Counted from the first letter of the stretch, positions 42,335 through 51,746 are shown. The stretch is DNA of 64,000 nt from JAEUJM01 sp044221555 (GCA_044221555.1 JBGAOY010000014.1:1-64000), one strand, 5' to 3'. Notes: generated by a model from the letters alone, not told the origin. A program made the numbers and translations.

Positions 42335-44778
42335 TCGTGGTGGCGGAGCCAGGACAGGGAGAACCAGCCCCAGATCGGCGGTAGGTACGAGCTGCACATC
42401 CGGGCGGTGAAGGTGGCGGCCACGGCCTCGGCCTGGGGGATGCCGGCGGCGGTGAAACCGGCGATCAGGCCGGCTTCGACCACGCCCATCCCCCCGGGGA
42501 TGGGCGCCATGCCACCGATGAGCGAGGCGAAGCTGTTGATCACCACGAGTTGCAGCAGGGGGAGCGACTCGCCGTAAGCGTGCAGCGCGGCGCCGAGCAC
42601 CATGGCCGACAGGATCTGCGTGACCAGGTTGCCGCCGAACAGCTTCACTGCGTTGCGTGGCGTGGAGAGGATGCCCCGGAGGTTGGCGGTGGCGTCGTGG
42701 AGCTGGGCGTGGACGGCGTCGCGGATCCGTCGCCGGACCCGGGGCACCACGAGCGCCACCACCGCGGCGATGGCGATGGCCGCTGCGAGCGCGAGGAGCC
42801 ACCCGGGCACGCTCGTCCCATCGCTACCGCTGCTGCCACCGCTGCTGCTGGTGCCGCCGAAGGTGAAGTCCGAGCCGGTGGCCGCCAGCCCGACGACGAC
42901 GAGCACCATCTGCACCGCGAAGCCGCCGAGCGAGTCGAGCACGCCGGAGCTCACGGCCACGGCAACGGGGAGCCCGCGCTTCTCGAAGAAGCGCACACTC
43001 AACGCGACGTTGCCGGCGGTGCCGCCGACCAGGCCCGTGAACGCCCGAGCGAACTCGACACCGACGACCGGTCCCAGCGGCAGTGGCGTGGCGACCGCTC
43101 CGGTGAGCGCCACGGCGCCCGAGAAGCGCTGCGACTGGGCGAGCACGAAGGCGACCGCCACCCACCCCCAGATGGCGCCGCGGAAGATGTCGCCCATCTC
43201 GGCCACGCCGACCAGCTCCCCGACGAGCAGGTAGATGCCGAGGGCGAACGCGCCGGCGAGCACCACGGAGCCGAGCGAGAAGCGACGCAGCGGCTCGGGC
43301 TTGGGGAGGTCGGTGCCGGTGCGGGCGGCGCCCGCCTCGGCGAGGCTCGCCAGGGCGGCCTTGGCGTCGCGGAGCTCACGTCTGGCTGCGGGGGTGAGCG
43401 CCGCCGGTTGCAGGAGCGGCAGCAGGGCCGTCAGCGCCGCGGTGCCGAGCGCCCGCTCGGTGGCGGCGAGCGCCCGATCGTCGCCCACCAGATCGGCGGT
43501 GGTCGCCAGGAACTGCACCCGGTCGAGACGGGTGCGGTCCTCGCCCGCGGAGGTCATCGCGCCGGTGAGCTCGACCAGGGCGGTGGCTCCGTCCTCGGTG
43601 AGGACGGTGTTGCCGGCGGTGGCGTTGCCGTGCGCGATCCGGGCCTCGTGCAGGCGGCCCAGGTTGGCCCATCCGTCATCGAGCACGGCGTCGGTGATGG
43701 CGCCGCTGCCGGCCACGGGCAGCGGGACGCCGACCGGGTCGCGGACGACGAGCACCGCGTCGTCGCGGTCGCCGGCCACGCCGGCGGCCACCACATCGGG
43801 GATGTGGGCACCGCTGCGCTGGGCCAGGAGCAGCACGTAGGCCTCGTGCTCGACCTGGCCTTCACGGGTGAGCGAGAGGGTCGGCCCCGAGTCCTTGTAC
43901 CAGACGAATCGCCAGAGCTTGGCCAGCAACCGGGCGTCGGCGGCGTCGCGCCCGACCACGTCGATGCTCAACTCGCCGGCGCGGCCGGCCCGGTAGCGGG
44001 TCCGGCCCCAGTACTGGTGGTCGGCGAGGGTGAGGCCTTCGGGGTCCACGCCGAGGTCGCGGAGCGATCCGGCCACCTGGTGCGACGACGGTGTGGCCGC
44101 GGGGGTGCCGAACGACAGGTGGGCCAGCGCGGAGGCGCCCCACCCCACGAGCAGGCTGGCGATCACACCCGTGGGCAACCCGGCCGCGAGGCAGAGGGCG
44201 CTGGCGGCGGCCAGCCAGAACACCGCGCCCAGCAGGCGGCGGGCGGGGCGGGTGAGGTACGGGCGGGCCGAGAGCAGCACCGCGGCCATCGTCGCCAGCG
44301 CCACGAGCGGGAAGTCGGGGTCGAGGCCGTGGATCTGGGCACCGGTCCGCGCCAGCCGATCCGGGAGGTCGACCAGGTGATCGAGGCCGATCGCCGCCAA
44401 CCACGACCCGGCGGCGGCCACCAGCATCGTGAGCAGTAGCCGGGGCCGGCGGGCCACCAGGGCGGTGACCACGAGGGCGGCGGCCACGCAGACCCCGAGG
44501 CCGTACACGAACGAGAACAGGCTGCCGAGGCCGCCGGGCAGGCTGCCGAGGAACGAGAGCACTCCCGCCTCGATGACCGTGCCCTCGCGGGCCGCGGCCG
44601 CGGTCAGGCCGACGACGACCACCGAGGTCACCAGTCGGGCCACGTCGCTCGGCCGGCGCCGCACCGAGCCCTCGGTCACGATGCCGAACACCGACGAGGT
44701 CCAACGGTGCCGCAACGCCGTGGTGAGGACCGGCAGCACCCGTTCCGGGGTGCCCTCGACGTGGTCCGTCCGTGCCAT
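42325..44778 (-). CDS. flippase-like membrane protein with degenerate kinase domain
   Basis: 817 residues. N-terminal membrane domain (about seven helices), a middle kinase-like domain, and a C-terminal UPF0104/LPG-synthase transmembrane domain (from SLGSVVLAGAFALGIYLLVGEL, with FARAFTGLVGGTAGNVALSVRFFEKRG and GGMAPIPGGMGVVEAGLIAGF) as in AglD/MprF-type flippases. In the kinase region the HRD loop reads RIAHGNATAGNTVL and the DFG site reads ALVELTGA, so both catalytic Asp residues are missing, unlike the paralog at 15220. ATG 44778 is chosen over 44817 because of a TAGGGT box. It probably moves lipids or lipid-linked sugars. Confidence 0.85.
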   Translation of the reverse strand: MARTDHVEGTPERVLPVLTTALRHRWTSSVFGIVTEGSVRRRPSDVARLVTSVVVVGLTAAAAREGTVIEAGVLSFLGSLPGGLGSLFSFVYGLGVCVAAALVVTALVARRPRLLLTMLVAAAGSWLAAIGLDHLVDLPDRLARTGAQIHGLDPDFPLVALATMAAVLLSARPYLTRPARRLLGAVFWLAAASALCLAAGLPTGVIASLLVGWGASALAHLSFGTPAATPSSHQVAGSLRDLGVDPEGLTLADHQYWGRTRYRAGRAGELSIDVVGRDAADARLLAKLWRFVWYKDSGPTLSLTREGQVEHEAYVLLLAQRSGAHIPDVVAAGVAGDRDDAVLVVRDPVGVPLPVAGSGAITDAVLDDGWANLGRLHEARIAHGNATAGNTVLTEDGATALVELTGAMTSAGEDRTRLDRVQFLATTADLVGDDRALAATERALGTAALTALLPLLQPAALTPAARRELRDAKAALASLAEAGAARTGTDLPKPEPLRRFSLGSVVLAGAFALGIYLLVGELVGVAEMGDIFRGAIWGWVAVAFVLAQSQRFSGAVALTGAVATPLPLGPVVGVEFARAFTGLVGGTAGNVALSVRFFEKRGLPVAVAVSSGVLDSLGGFAVQMVLVVVGLAATGSDFTFGGTSSSGGSSGSDGTSVPGWLLALAAAIAIAAVVALVVPRVRRRIRDAVHAQLHDATANLRGILSTPRNAVKLFGGNLVTQILSAMVLGAALHAYGESLPLLQLVVINSFASLIGGMAPIPGGMGVVEAGLIAGFTAAGIPQAEAVAATFTARMCSSYLPPIWGWFSLSWLRHHDYV

Positions 44779-44788
44779 GGCGGCCCCG

Positions 44789-44794
44789 ACCCTA
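44789..44794 (-). promoter_or_regulatory. -10 box of the flippase-like gene
   Basis: TAGGGT on the minus strand; predicted +1 at 44782, 4 nt before ATG 44778. It is inside the frame of the longer ATG 44817 start. Confidence 0.45.
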
Positions 44795-44825
44795 GGAGAC
44801 TGCGGAGGTCGTGTCACCGAAGGGT

Positions 44826-44831
44826 TAGCCT
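44826..44831 (+). promoter_or_regulatory. -10 box of the antiporter gene
   Basis: TAGCCT; predicted +1 at 44838, three bases before ATG 44841. With the minus-strand box at 44789 it forms a compact divergent promoter. Confidence 0.45.
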
Positions 44832-44840
44832 CCGGACCGC

Positions 44841-46070
44841 ATGGATTCCGCCAGCGCCTCCTCGCTCACACTGATCGTGGTGGCCGCGGTGGTGGCACCG
44901 CTCCTGGCCGAGGCGCTGCGCCGGTTTCGTGTGCCCGGAGTCGTCCTCGAGATCGGGCTCGGGATCGTGATCGGCCAGCAGGTGCTGGGGTGGGCCGACG
45001 TCACGGTGATCGTGGCGGGCTTCGGCAACCTCGGCCTGAGCTTCCTGATGTTCCTCGCCGGCTTCGAGATCGACCTCGGGCGCATCAGAGGTCGGCCGCT
45101 GAGCCGGGCCACCCTCGGATGGGGCCTGTCGCTCGTGCTCGCCCTGTCTGTCGCGGGCGTACTCGTGCTGGAAGGCTTCGCCGTCTCCGACCTGTTGATC
45201 GGGCTCTCGCTCACGACCACCGCGCTGGGCACGCTGCTGCCGATGCTGCGCGACGCCGACGCGCTCGAGACACCGTTCGGGGCCCACATCCTGGCCGTGG
45301 GCACCGTGGGCGAGTTCCTGCCCATCGTCGCCATCGCGCTGCTGCTCACGAGCGACAACCCGGGAACGACGGGCCTCCTGCTCGTCGCCTTCATCGTCCT
45401 CGCCGTGGGTGCGACGTTGCTCGCCACCCGGGCGCGGTCGCCCCGCGTGGTCGAGTTGATGCAGCGACACCTCAATTCGAGCGCGCAGTTGCCCGTCCGC
45501 ATCGCGGTGTTGATGATCGCGGTGCTCGTGTGGGTGGCGTCGCACCTCGGGCTCGACGTGCTGCTGGGCGCGTTCGCGGCGGGCATCATCGTGCGGCTGT
45601 TCACCGCCGGCGACGACCAAGCGGTGGTCGGCAGCAAGCTGGAGGCCATCGGCTTCGGGTTCTTCGTCCCGGTCTTCTTCGTGGTGAGCGGCATGAAGTT
45701 CGACCTCGACGCCCTGCTCGGCGATCCCTCCACGGTGCTGCGTGTGCCGCTGTTCCTGGCGCTGTTCCTGGTGGTGCGGGGCCTCCCGGCATTGCTGCTG
45801 TACCGCCGGGACCTGCCCCGTCCCGACCGCGCCGCGCTGGCGTTCTTCTCCGCCACGGCCCTGCCCCTCGTGGTCGTGATCACCGGCATCGGGCTCGAGA
45901 CCCACCGGATGCGGCCCGAGAACGCCGCCGCCCTGGTGGGCGCCGGCATGCTCTCGGTCCTGGTGTTCCCGCTCGTCGGCTTCGCCATCCGTCGCCGTGC
46001 CGGCGACCCCCCGGCGGTCGCCGTCGACGGCCCGGAGCCACTGGCGCCGACGGGGTCGACAGGACCCTGA
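44841..46070 (+). CDS. cation/proton antiporter, CPA2 (KefB/NapA) family
   Basis: 409 residues, about 12 helices. RRFRVPGVVLEIGLGIVIGQQVLGW, GLSFLMFLAGFEIDL (conserved acidic site), SLTTTALGTLLPMLRD, and GAFAAGIIVRLF are family landmarks. No regulatory TrkA-N domain follows, so it is the short form. Sodium or potassium/proton exchange is likely; the ion cannot be told. The last 25 residues are a Pro-rich tail. Confidence 0.9.
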   Translation: MDSASASSLTLIVVAAVVAPLLAEALRRFRVPGVVLEIGLGIVIGQQVLGWADVTVIVAGFGNLGLSFLMFLAGFEIDLGRIRGRPLSRATLGWGLSLVLALSVAGVLVLEGFAVSDLLIGLSLTTTALGTLLPMLRDADALETPFGAHILAVGTVGEFLPIVAIALLLTSDNPGTTGLLLVAFIVLAVGATLLATRARSPRVVELMQRHLNSSAQLPVRIAVLMIAVLVWVASHLGLDVLLGAFAAGIIVRLFTAGDDQAVVGSKLEAIGFGFFVPVFFVVSGMKFDLDALLGDPSTVLRVPLFLALFLVVRGLPALLLYRRDLPRPDRAALAFFSATALPLVVVITGIGLETHRMRPENAAALVGAGMLSVLVFPLVGFAIRRRAGDPPAVAVDGPEPLAPTGSTGP

Positions 46071-46164
46071 CCTGGTCGTCGCATCACGGTCTGACCGTTG
46101 GGTCAGTCACTTCCCGCGGTGCGAAATACCACTTTCAGCGTTTGCCATGCCACGTGAAGTGATC

Positions 46165-46170
46165 TATGCT
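46165..46170 (+). promoter_or_regulatory. -10 box of the subtilase gene
   Basis: TATGCT in an AT-richer intergenic stretch (46100-46200) predicts +1 near 46177 and a leader of about 62 nt with GGGAG before GTG 46239. An imperfect TCACTT...AAGTGA dyad (46106-46162) overlaps the promoter. Confidence 0.45.
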
Positions 46171-46238
46171 CATCTCCGTTGTTGGGGAGCGAAAACCTGG
46201 GGGGCGAAGTGGGGAGATCTCCGGGGCGGGAGAATCCG

Positions 46239-47708
46239 GTGTACTCGTGGCGGTGGCGGCTGCTTCGACTGATCGTGCTGGTGGTCGCACTGGTGGCGAC
46301 CCTGCTGGTGGCCGGATCGGCCGAGCCGGCGGCGGCCGACCACGGTCGCGAGTCGGGGTGGAACGAGCCGGGCAGCCGTCAGCGGTGGGGCAACGAGTTC
46401 CGGGCGTGGGGCACGGTCCGGCCGATCCTGCGGCGCGAGGTGCGCGACATCGTCCGCTCCGACTGGGCCGAGCGGCGAGATGCCGATGGCGCGGGCATCG
46501 ACGTGGCCCTGGTCGACACCGGCATCGCGCCGGTGCCGGGCCTCGACGACCCGAACCTGATCGTCAACGGACCCGACCTGTCGCTCGACTTCCAGGCGGG
46601 TGTGCCCGCCGGAATCGACGCCTTCGGCCACGGCACCCACATGGCCAGCCTCATCGCCGGTGAGGGCGGCATGGCGTCCGAGGCGCGCTTGGTGAACATG
46701 AAGGTGGGTGGGGCCGACGGCGCCACCGACGTGTCGCAGATGATCGCCGCGGTCGACTGGGTCACCCAGCACCGCAAGGACCCGGGCATGAACATCCGGG
46801 TGCTGAGCCTGTCGGGCGGCACCGACTCGACGCAGTCCTACCTGGTCGATCCGCTGGCCCACGCGGTCGAGTCGGCGTGGCGGAACGGGATCGTGGTGGT
46901 GGTGGCGGCCGGCAATTCGGCCGGGGCTCTGGCCGACCCCGCCGTCGATCCCTACGTGCTCACGGTCGGCGCCGCCGACATGCGGAGCCCGATGGATCGC
47001 TACGACGACGTGGTCGCCTCGTTCTCCGCCGTGGGCACCCCCGAGCGGGGCGTCGACCTGGTGGCACCGGGAGTGTCGATCCTCGGCCTGCGCGACCCCG
47101 GTTCCACCATCGACCTGGCCAACCCCGGCGCGGTGGTGGCCGGCTCACTGTTCAAGGGCTCGGGCACCTCGCAGGCGGCGGCCGTGGTGGCCGGCGCCGC
47201 CGCCCAGCTCCTGAGCGACCGGCCGGCGCTCACGCCCGACCAGGTGAAGGCGATCCTCATCTCGTCGGCCCGCGACCTGCCCGGCTCGCCCCCTGGGCAG
47301 GGCGCCGGCCTCGTCGACCTGCGGGCCGCGCTTCGGACCGCGACCCCCACCGTCACCCAGTCGTACCCGGTGTCCACCGGCATGGGCTCGATCGAGTTGG
47401 CCCGGGGCGGCGGCCATCTCGAGGCCGCCGACGGCACGGTGCTGAGCGGCGAGATCGACCTGCAGGGGGCCCCCTGGGTTCCCTCCGTGTGGGCGCCGCG
47501 GTCGGCCGTCGGCAACGCGTGGGACGACGGCGTGTGGAACGGCAGCGTCTGGGCCGGCGGGCAGTGGCTCCCGGCCGGTGCCGCCGGATCGCCCCTGCTG
47601 GGCCACACGTGGCGATCCGAGCTCTGGAGCGGCCACACCTGGCGCACGGACCTGTGGTTGGGCCACACCTGGCGCGGCCACACCTGGCGCGACGGCAGCT
47701 GGGACTGA
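46239..47708 (+). CDS. secreted subtilisin-like serine protease (S8) with C-terminal Trp repeats
   Basis: 489 residues. Signal peptide: RWRLLRLIVLVVALVATLLVAGSAEPAAA. The catalytic triad is complete: VALVDTGIAP (Asp, about residue 93), DAFGHGTHMASLIAG (His, about 131) and GSGTSQAAAVVAGAA (Ser, about 310), with the oxyanion Asn in VAAGNSAG. The C-terminal 65 residues are Gly/Trp-rich: GVWNGSVWAGGQW then four GHTWR units. GTG 46239 after CGGGAGAATCC is preferred to TTG 46179, which would put 20 polar residues before the signal. A GGDEF-EAL gene follows by 11 bp. Confidence 0.92.
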   Translation: MYSWRWRLLRLIVLVVALVATLLVAGSAEPAAADHGRESGWNEPGSRQRWGNEFRAWGTVRPILRREVRDIVRSDWAERRDADGAGIDVALVDTGIAPVPGLDDPNLIVNGPDLSLDFQAGVPAGIDAFGHGTHMASLIAGEGGMASEARLVNMKVGGADGATDVSQMIAAVDWVTQHRKDPGMNIRVLSLSGGTDSTQSYLVDPLAHAVESAWRNGIVVVVAAGNSAGALADPAVDPYVLTVGAADMRSPMDRYDDVVASFSAVGTPERGVDLVAPGVSILGLRDPGSTIDLANPGAVVAGSLFKGSGTSQAAAVVAGAAAQLLSDRPALTPDQVKAILISSARDLPGSPPGQGAGLVDLRAALRTATPTVTQSYPVSTGMGSIELARGGGHLEAADGTVLSGEIDLQGAPWVPSVWAPRSAVGNAWDDGVWNGSVWAGGQWLPAGAAGSPLLGHTWRSELWSGHTWRTDLWLGHTWRGHTWRDGSWD

Positions 47709-47719
47709 GGGCCGCCGAC

Positions 47720-50305
47720 ATGGAAGCCACGGTGGCGGCCGAGGCCGCGCTCGCCCTGCCGGTGGACGAGGGTGAGGACGCCGGCCGGCGGCGGGTGGTG
47801 GTCCTGTGCGTCGCGCTGGGGGCCCTCCTCGTGGCGACGGTCCTGCCGCAGTCGTTCAGCGGCGCTGACGTGCAGTGGGCCATCGTCGCGCTCGTGGGCG
47901 CGCTCTACGTGGCCTGCGAGTTGTTCGAGGTGGAGATCGAGCTGCGCCGCGAGTCGCACTCGTTCAGCTTCACGTCGGTGCCCCTGGTGATCGGGCTGTT
48001 GTTCCTGCCCATCCCGTTGCTGATCGTGGCCCGGGTCGTGGCCTCGTGGGTGGTGCTCGGCCTCGTCCGGCACCAGGACCCCCTGAAGCTCACGCTCAAC
48101 CTGCTGTCCCACGCGCTCGAGATCGCCGCCGCCGGGCTGGTGGTGGCCGCCGTGGGTGTGCCCGAGTCGCTCGGACCGCAGGCATGGGTGGCCGCGGCAC
48201 TGGCCGTGATCACCGCCGACCTCGTCGGTGGTGCGGTGATCACCGCGGCCATCAGCCTGTACCAGGGCGAGTGGGAGCCCTCCCTGCTACGCGGCATCTG
48301 GGTGCCCATGGTCGTCGCAGTGGTCGACATCTCGGTCGCGCTGCTGATCGCCGGCGGGCTGAAGAACGACGCGGTCGAGGCCTGGTTGGCCCTCCCCATC
48401 CTGGCCTTCGTCGTCGGGGTCACCCGGGCCTACGGCCGGGTCGTCGCCCGGTACAACGCCATGCAGCGCCTCGACGGCTTCGCCCGCGACCTCGGTGCCG
48501 CCGTCGCGGTGGGCGAGGTGGAGATCAGCCTGCTGCCGCGTATCGCCGACGTGTTGCGCGCCGACACCGCGTGGGTGTGGTCACCCGACGCCCCGGGCGC
48601 CCCGAAACGGGTGTACCACGCCGTCGAGGCCACCGTCGCGCTCGAGCCGGTGTCGGCGTTCGACCGGTCGGTCATGGCCATGCCGGGCGCGGGGGTGCGG
48701 CTGTACGGGCCGGGTGGCGAGGCGTCGGACGACATGGAGGCCAGCGGGCTGTCCGAGGCGATCGTCGAGTGCCTCGCCGTCGGCGACGGCCGGCGGGTGG
48801 TGATCGGCGTGGGCGACCGCAGCGGCGCCACCCGGGGATTCGACCGTGAGGACGGTGTGCTGTTCAGCACGCTCTGCTCACACGCCGCGGTGTCGCTGCG
48901 CAACGTGGGTCTGGTCGACCGCCTCCGGGCCGAGTCGGCCGACAACGAGTTCCTGGCCACCCACGACCCGCTGACGGGCCTGCCGAACCGCACGCTGTTC
49001 CACCGCCGCCTCGGCGAGCGCCTCGCCGACGGGGCCCGGGTGGCGGTGCTGTTGATCGACCTCGACCGGTTCAAGGAGGTCAACGACACCCTGGGCCACG
49101 CCAGCGGCGACGAACTGTTGATCGAGGTGGGCCGGCGGCTCGGGCCCTGGCTGGCCGACGAGGATCTGCTGGCCCGGTTGGGTGGCGACGAGTTCGCCCT
49201 GCTGGTGGCGGCGCCCGACGGTGAGAGCGCCGGCCGCCGTGCCCTCGAGGTGCTGTACCAGCTGCGCCGGCCGTTCACGGTGGGCGGCATCGACGTGGAC
49301 GTCGACGCCAGCATCGGCGTCGCGGTCCCCGGCGACCAGGAGGTCGACGCATCGGGCCTCCTGCGCCAGGCCGACGTGGCCATGTACACGGCCAAGGCCG
49401 ACCACTCGGGCGTGGCCGTCTACGCCTCCGACCTCGACCACTACAGCCCCAAGCGCCTGGCCGTCGTGGGCCGGCTCCGCCACGCCATCGAGGCGGAGGA
49501 GCTGGTGCTCGAGTACCAGCCGCAGGTGGGCCTGGGCGAGGGCGAGATCATCGGCGTGGAGGCGCTGGTGCGGTGGCGCCAGCCGGGGCGCGGCAACCTG
49601 CCGCCCGACGAGTTCATCCACGTCGCCGAACGCACCGACATCATCCACCCGCTCACCCGCCACGTGCTGGGGATGGCCATCGCGCAGGCTGGTGCCTGGC
49701 ACCGCGAGGGCCGTCCCCTGCGGGTGTCGGTGAACGTGTCGGCCCGCAACCTGGTCGAGGACGACCTCGTCGATGCCATCGGCACGATGCTGGCGGCCGA
49801 GCGCCTGCCGGCCGCGGCGCTCGAGATCGAGCTCACCGAGACCACCCTGATGGCCAACCCCGGCCGGGCCGCGGTGATGATGGGACGGCTGCGCGACCTC
49901 GGTGCCCGGGTGGCCATCGACGACTTCGGCACCGGCCACTCGTCGCTGTCGTACCTCACCACGCTCGACGTCGACACGCTGAAGATCGACCAGTCGTTCA
50001 TCGCCTCGATGGCCGCCGATCGCACGGCGGAGACCATCGTCCACGCCATCATCGACCTGGCCCGCAACCTGGACCTCGACGTTGTGGCCGAAGGGGTGGA
50101 GACGGCGGGGTCGGCCCGCTCGCTCGTGCGCATGGGATGCGTCGCCGCCCAGGGGTTCCTGTTCAGCCGGCCGCTCCCACCGACCCAGCTCGAGGCCTGG
50201 TTGTTGAACCACGACCTCGAGCGCCTGCACCCCGCCGGCCCCGGTGCCGTGTTCGGCATCGACCTCCGCGACCCCATGCGCCCCGTCTCCCACCACGACC
50301 GGTAG
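47720..50305 (+). CDS. membrane-bound GGDEF-EAL cyclic-di-GMP protein
   Basis: 861 residues. An N-terminal membrane domain of about seven to eight helices (residues 27-240; MASE-like or 7TM sensor), a GAF-like segment (about 255-405), then GGDEF (HDPLTGLPNRTLF... LARLGGDEFALLV, motif near residue 487) and EAL (GVEALVRWRQPG near 613; DDFGTGHSSLSYL; VVAEGVETA). Both signature motifs are intact, so both synthesis and hydrolysis of c-di-GMP are possible. It is 11 bp from the subtilase gene and likely co-transcribed. Confidence 0.94.
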   Translation: MEATVAAEAALALPVDEGEDAGRRRVVVLCVALGALLVATVLPQSFSGADVQWAIVALVGALYVACELFEVEIELRRESHSFSFTSVPLVIGLLFLPIPLLIVARVVASWVVLGLVRHQDPLKLTLNLLSHALEIAAAGLVVAAVGVPESLGPQAWVAAALAVITADLVGGAVITAAISLYQGEWEPSLLRGIWVPMVVAVVDISVALLIAGGLKNDAVEAWLALPILAFVVGVTRAYGRVVARYNAMQRLDGFARDLGAAVAVGEVEISLLPRIADVLRADTAWVWSPDAPGAPKRVYHAVEATVALEPVSAFDRSVMAMPGAGVRLYGPGGEASDDMEASGLSEAIVECLAVGDGRRVVIGVGDRSGATRGFDREDGVLFSTLCSHAAVSLRNVGLVDRLRAESADNEFLATHDPLTGLPNRTLFHRRLGERLADGARVAVLLIDLDRFKEVNDTLGHASGDELLIEVGRRLGPWLADEDLLARLGGDEFALLVAAPDGESAGRRALEVLYQLRRPFTVGGIDVDVDASIGVAVPGDQEVDASGLLRQADVAMYTAKADHSGVAVYASDLDHYSPKRLAVVGRLRHAIEAEELVLEYQPQVGLGEGEIIGVEALVRWRQPGRGNLPPDEFIHVAERTDIIHPLTRHVLGMAIAQAGAWHREGRPLRVSVNVSARNLVEDDLVDAIGTMLAAERLPAAALEIELTETTLMANPGRAAVMMGRLRDLGARVAIDDFGTGHSSLSYLTTLDVDTLKIDQSFIASMAADRTAETIVHAIIDLARNLDLDVVAEGVETAGSARSLVRMGCVAAQGFLFSRPLPPTQLEAWLLNHDLERLHPAGPGAVFGIDLRDPMRPVSHHDR

Positions 50306-50317
50306 GCGTCGTCCGGG

Positions 50318-50845
50318 TCAGGAGTGGGCGGAGGCGTCGGCCTCGATGGCCTCGGCGTCGGCGGCCAGCTCCTTGCGCTCCAGCTTGTCGGCCTGCTTCA
50401 TCGCCTCTTCGATGCGGGCCCCCATGTCGGCCACGCCGACCACCACCAGGCCGGCCTGACCGGCATCGAGCAGCTCACCGAGCTCCTTGAGGTCGTGGCG
50501 GCTCATGCCCGCGGCCGCGTGGCCGGCCAGCGAGCCGAGGAGCGCGCCACCCGCGGTGGTGCCGGCGAGCAGGCCGCCGCCGATGGCTGCGAACGGGAAC
50601 AGCGCCACCACCAGGCCGGTCGCCAGGCCCACACCACCACCGAGCACGCCGCCCACCCGGGTGGGGGTCTCGTGCTTCTTGGTGATCTTCACCTTGCCGT
50701 CGATGGGCTTCGAGACCACGGCCGCGTCGTAGGCGTCGAGCAGGTCGGCTTCGGTGTGCAGCACCTTGATGGCCTGGTAGTCGGCCTCGGCCGCCTCGAG
50801 GCTCGGGTAGATGCCGACGTAGGCGACGAACGTGTCGATGGGCAT
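50318..50845 (-). CDS. DUF1269-type glycine-zipper protein
   Basis: 175 residues. A soluble ferredoxin-like start (FVAYVGIYPSLEAAEADYQAIKVL) is followed by a Gly/Ala-rich membrane hairpin (GGVLGGGVGLATGLVVALFPFAAIGGGLLAGTTAGGALLGSLAGHAA) and a helical tail. The same plan is in the protein at 53205, so the two are paralogs in one block. Ribosome-binding site AGGAGAG. General stress-type proteins of this class have no known biochemical role. It is convergent with the GGDEF-EAL gene (12-bp gap). Confidence 0.8.
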   Translation of the reverse strand: MPIDTFVAYVGIYPSLEAAEADYQAIKVLHTEADLLDAYDAAVVSKPIDGKVKITKKHETPTRVGGVLGGGVGLATGLVVALFPFAAIGGGLLAGTTAGGALLGSLAGHAAAGMSRHDLKELGELLDAGQAGLVVVGVADMGARIEEAMKQADKLERKELAADAEAIEADASAHS

Positions 50846-50956
50846 GGGGCTCTCCTGGTCTGGGGCGCCGGTGGCGCCGGATCGGCTGGAGTGAGTTCTA
50901 GCGCGTGGGTGTGACCCGTCGGTGCCGCGTGACGTGCTGGGCGCCGTCGGGGTGGC

Positions 50957-51697
50957 TCAGGCGCATCCCTCGACCAGGTTCAGCCCCGCGGTGTTGCCGG
51001 CCTCGACGTAGCTGACCGTCGGCTCGTCGGACCCGCTGTCGTCGACGGCCAGTTGGAACGACATCCCGGCGTCACCCTCGATCACGTCGAGGTGGGTCGA
51101 CCCGTAGATGTCCACGTTCTCCTCGATCGCGTCGCCGAACGCCGCCCGCAGCTCGGACTCGTCGCTGCCCACCCGCAGGTCGCCGGGGCCGACCACCACG
51201 CTGTCCCCGTAGGCGCTGATCAGCGAGAGGTCGCCGTCGAGGAACAGGACCGACACCTCGGCGGGGTCGACGGCGGCGGCGTCGGTGACCGATCCGTAGC
51301 CGCACGCCCCACGGATCCCGAACACGTCGTCGTCGCCCTCCTCGACCCATCCGGTGGCCAGCGCCTCGTCGACCGACATGCCGATCCGCAGCGGACCGAG
51401 GCCGTCGGCGGTGAGCTGGTTGGCGGGCACGTCGTCGTGGCGGGTGGCCACGAACGCGGCCACCAGCACGACGGCCACCACCAGGCCGCCGATGATCAGG
51501 GGGGTGCGACTCCTGGGCGTGGGGGGAGCCGTGGCAGGAGCGACCGCAGGCCCGGGGGTGGCGGGCAGCGACGGCAGGGGCTTGGCCGGGCCCACCGCGG
51601 CGGGCTGGATCGGCGCGCCGCACGACGGGCAGAACCGCGACTCGCGTGTGAGCGGCACGCCGCACGCGCCGCAGAACCGCACCTTCGGCTCAGTCAC
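50957..51697 (-). CDS. zinc-ribbon membrane-anchored protein
   Basis: 246 residues, GTG start. VRFCGACGVPLTRESRFCPSCGAPI is a CxxC...CxxC zinc ribbon (residues 8-31); a Pro/Ala linker leads to one membrane helix (PLIIGGLVVAVVLVAAFVAT) and an extracellular beta-rich domain (DGLGPLRIGMSVDEALATGW...) like those of uncharacterised actinobacterial lipoproteins. A 13-codon ORF ends on the start codon. Confidence 0.8.
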   Translation of the reverse strand: MTEPKVRFCGACGVPLTRESRFCPSCGAPIQPAAVGPAKPLPSLPATPGPAVAPATAPPTPRSRTPLIIGGLVVAVVLVAAFVATRHDDVPANQLTADGLGPLRIGMSVDEALATGWVEEGDDDVFGIRGACGYGSVTDAAAVDPAEVSVLFLDGDLSLISAYGDSVVVGPGDLRVGSDESELRAAFGDAIEENVDIYGSTHLDVIEGDAGMSFQLAVDDSGSDEPTVSYVEAGNTAGLNLVEGCA

Positions 51698-51731
51698 CGT
51701 CGTCGCCGCCTGAGGAGGGTGCGCCGCTCAT
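51690..51731 (-). CDS. possible 13-codon leaderless upstream ORF
   Basis: ATG 51731 encodes MSGAPSSGGDDGD and stops in the sequence GTGACTGA, overlapping the GTG start of the zinc-ribbon gene. A TACGGT box (51741-51746, minus strand) puts +1 three bases before this ATG. It could couple or attenuate translation. Too short to be sure. Confidence 0.35.
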   Translation of the reverse strand: MSGAPSSGGDDGD

Positions 51732-51740
51732 GTCGGTGGC

Positions 51741-51746
51741 ACCGTA
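51741..51746 (-). promoter_or_regulatory. -10 box upstream of the zinc-ribbon gene
   Basis: TACGGT on the minus strand; predicted +1 at 51734. The zinc-ribbon start is 37 nt further downstream. Confidence 0.4.

Noticed and set aside
46179..46238. TTG 46179 as the subtilase start
   Set aside because: It would put about 20 polar residues before the signal peptide; GTG 46239 has a good ribosome-binding site and begins directly at the signal.
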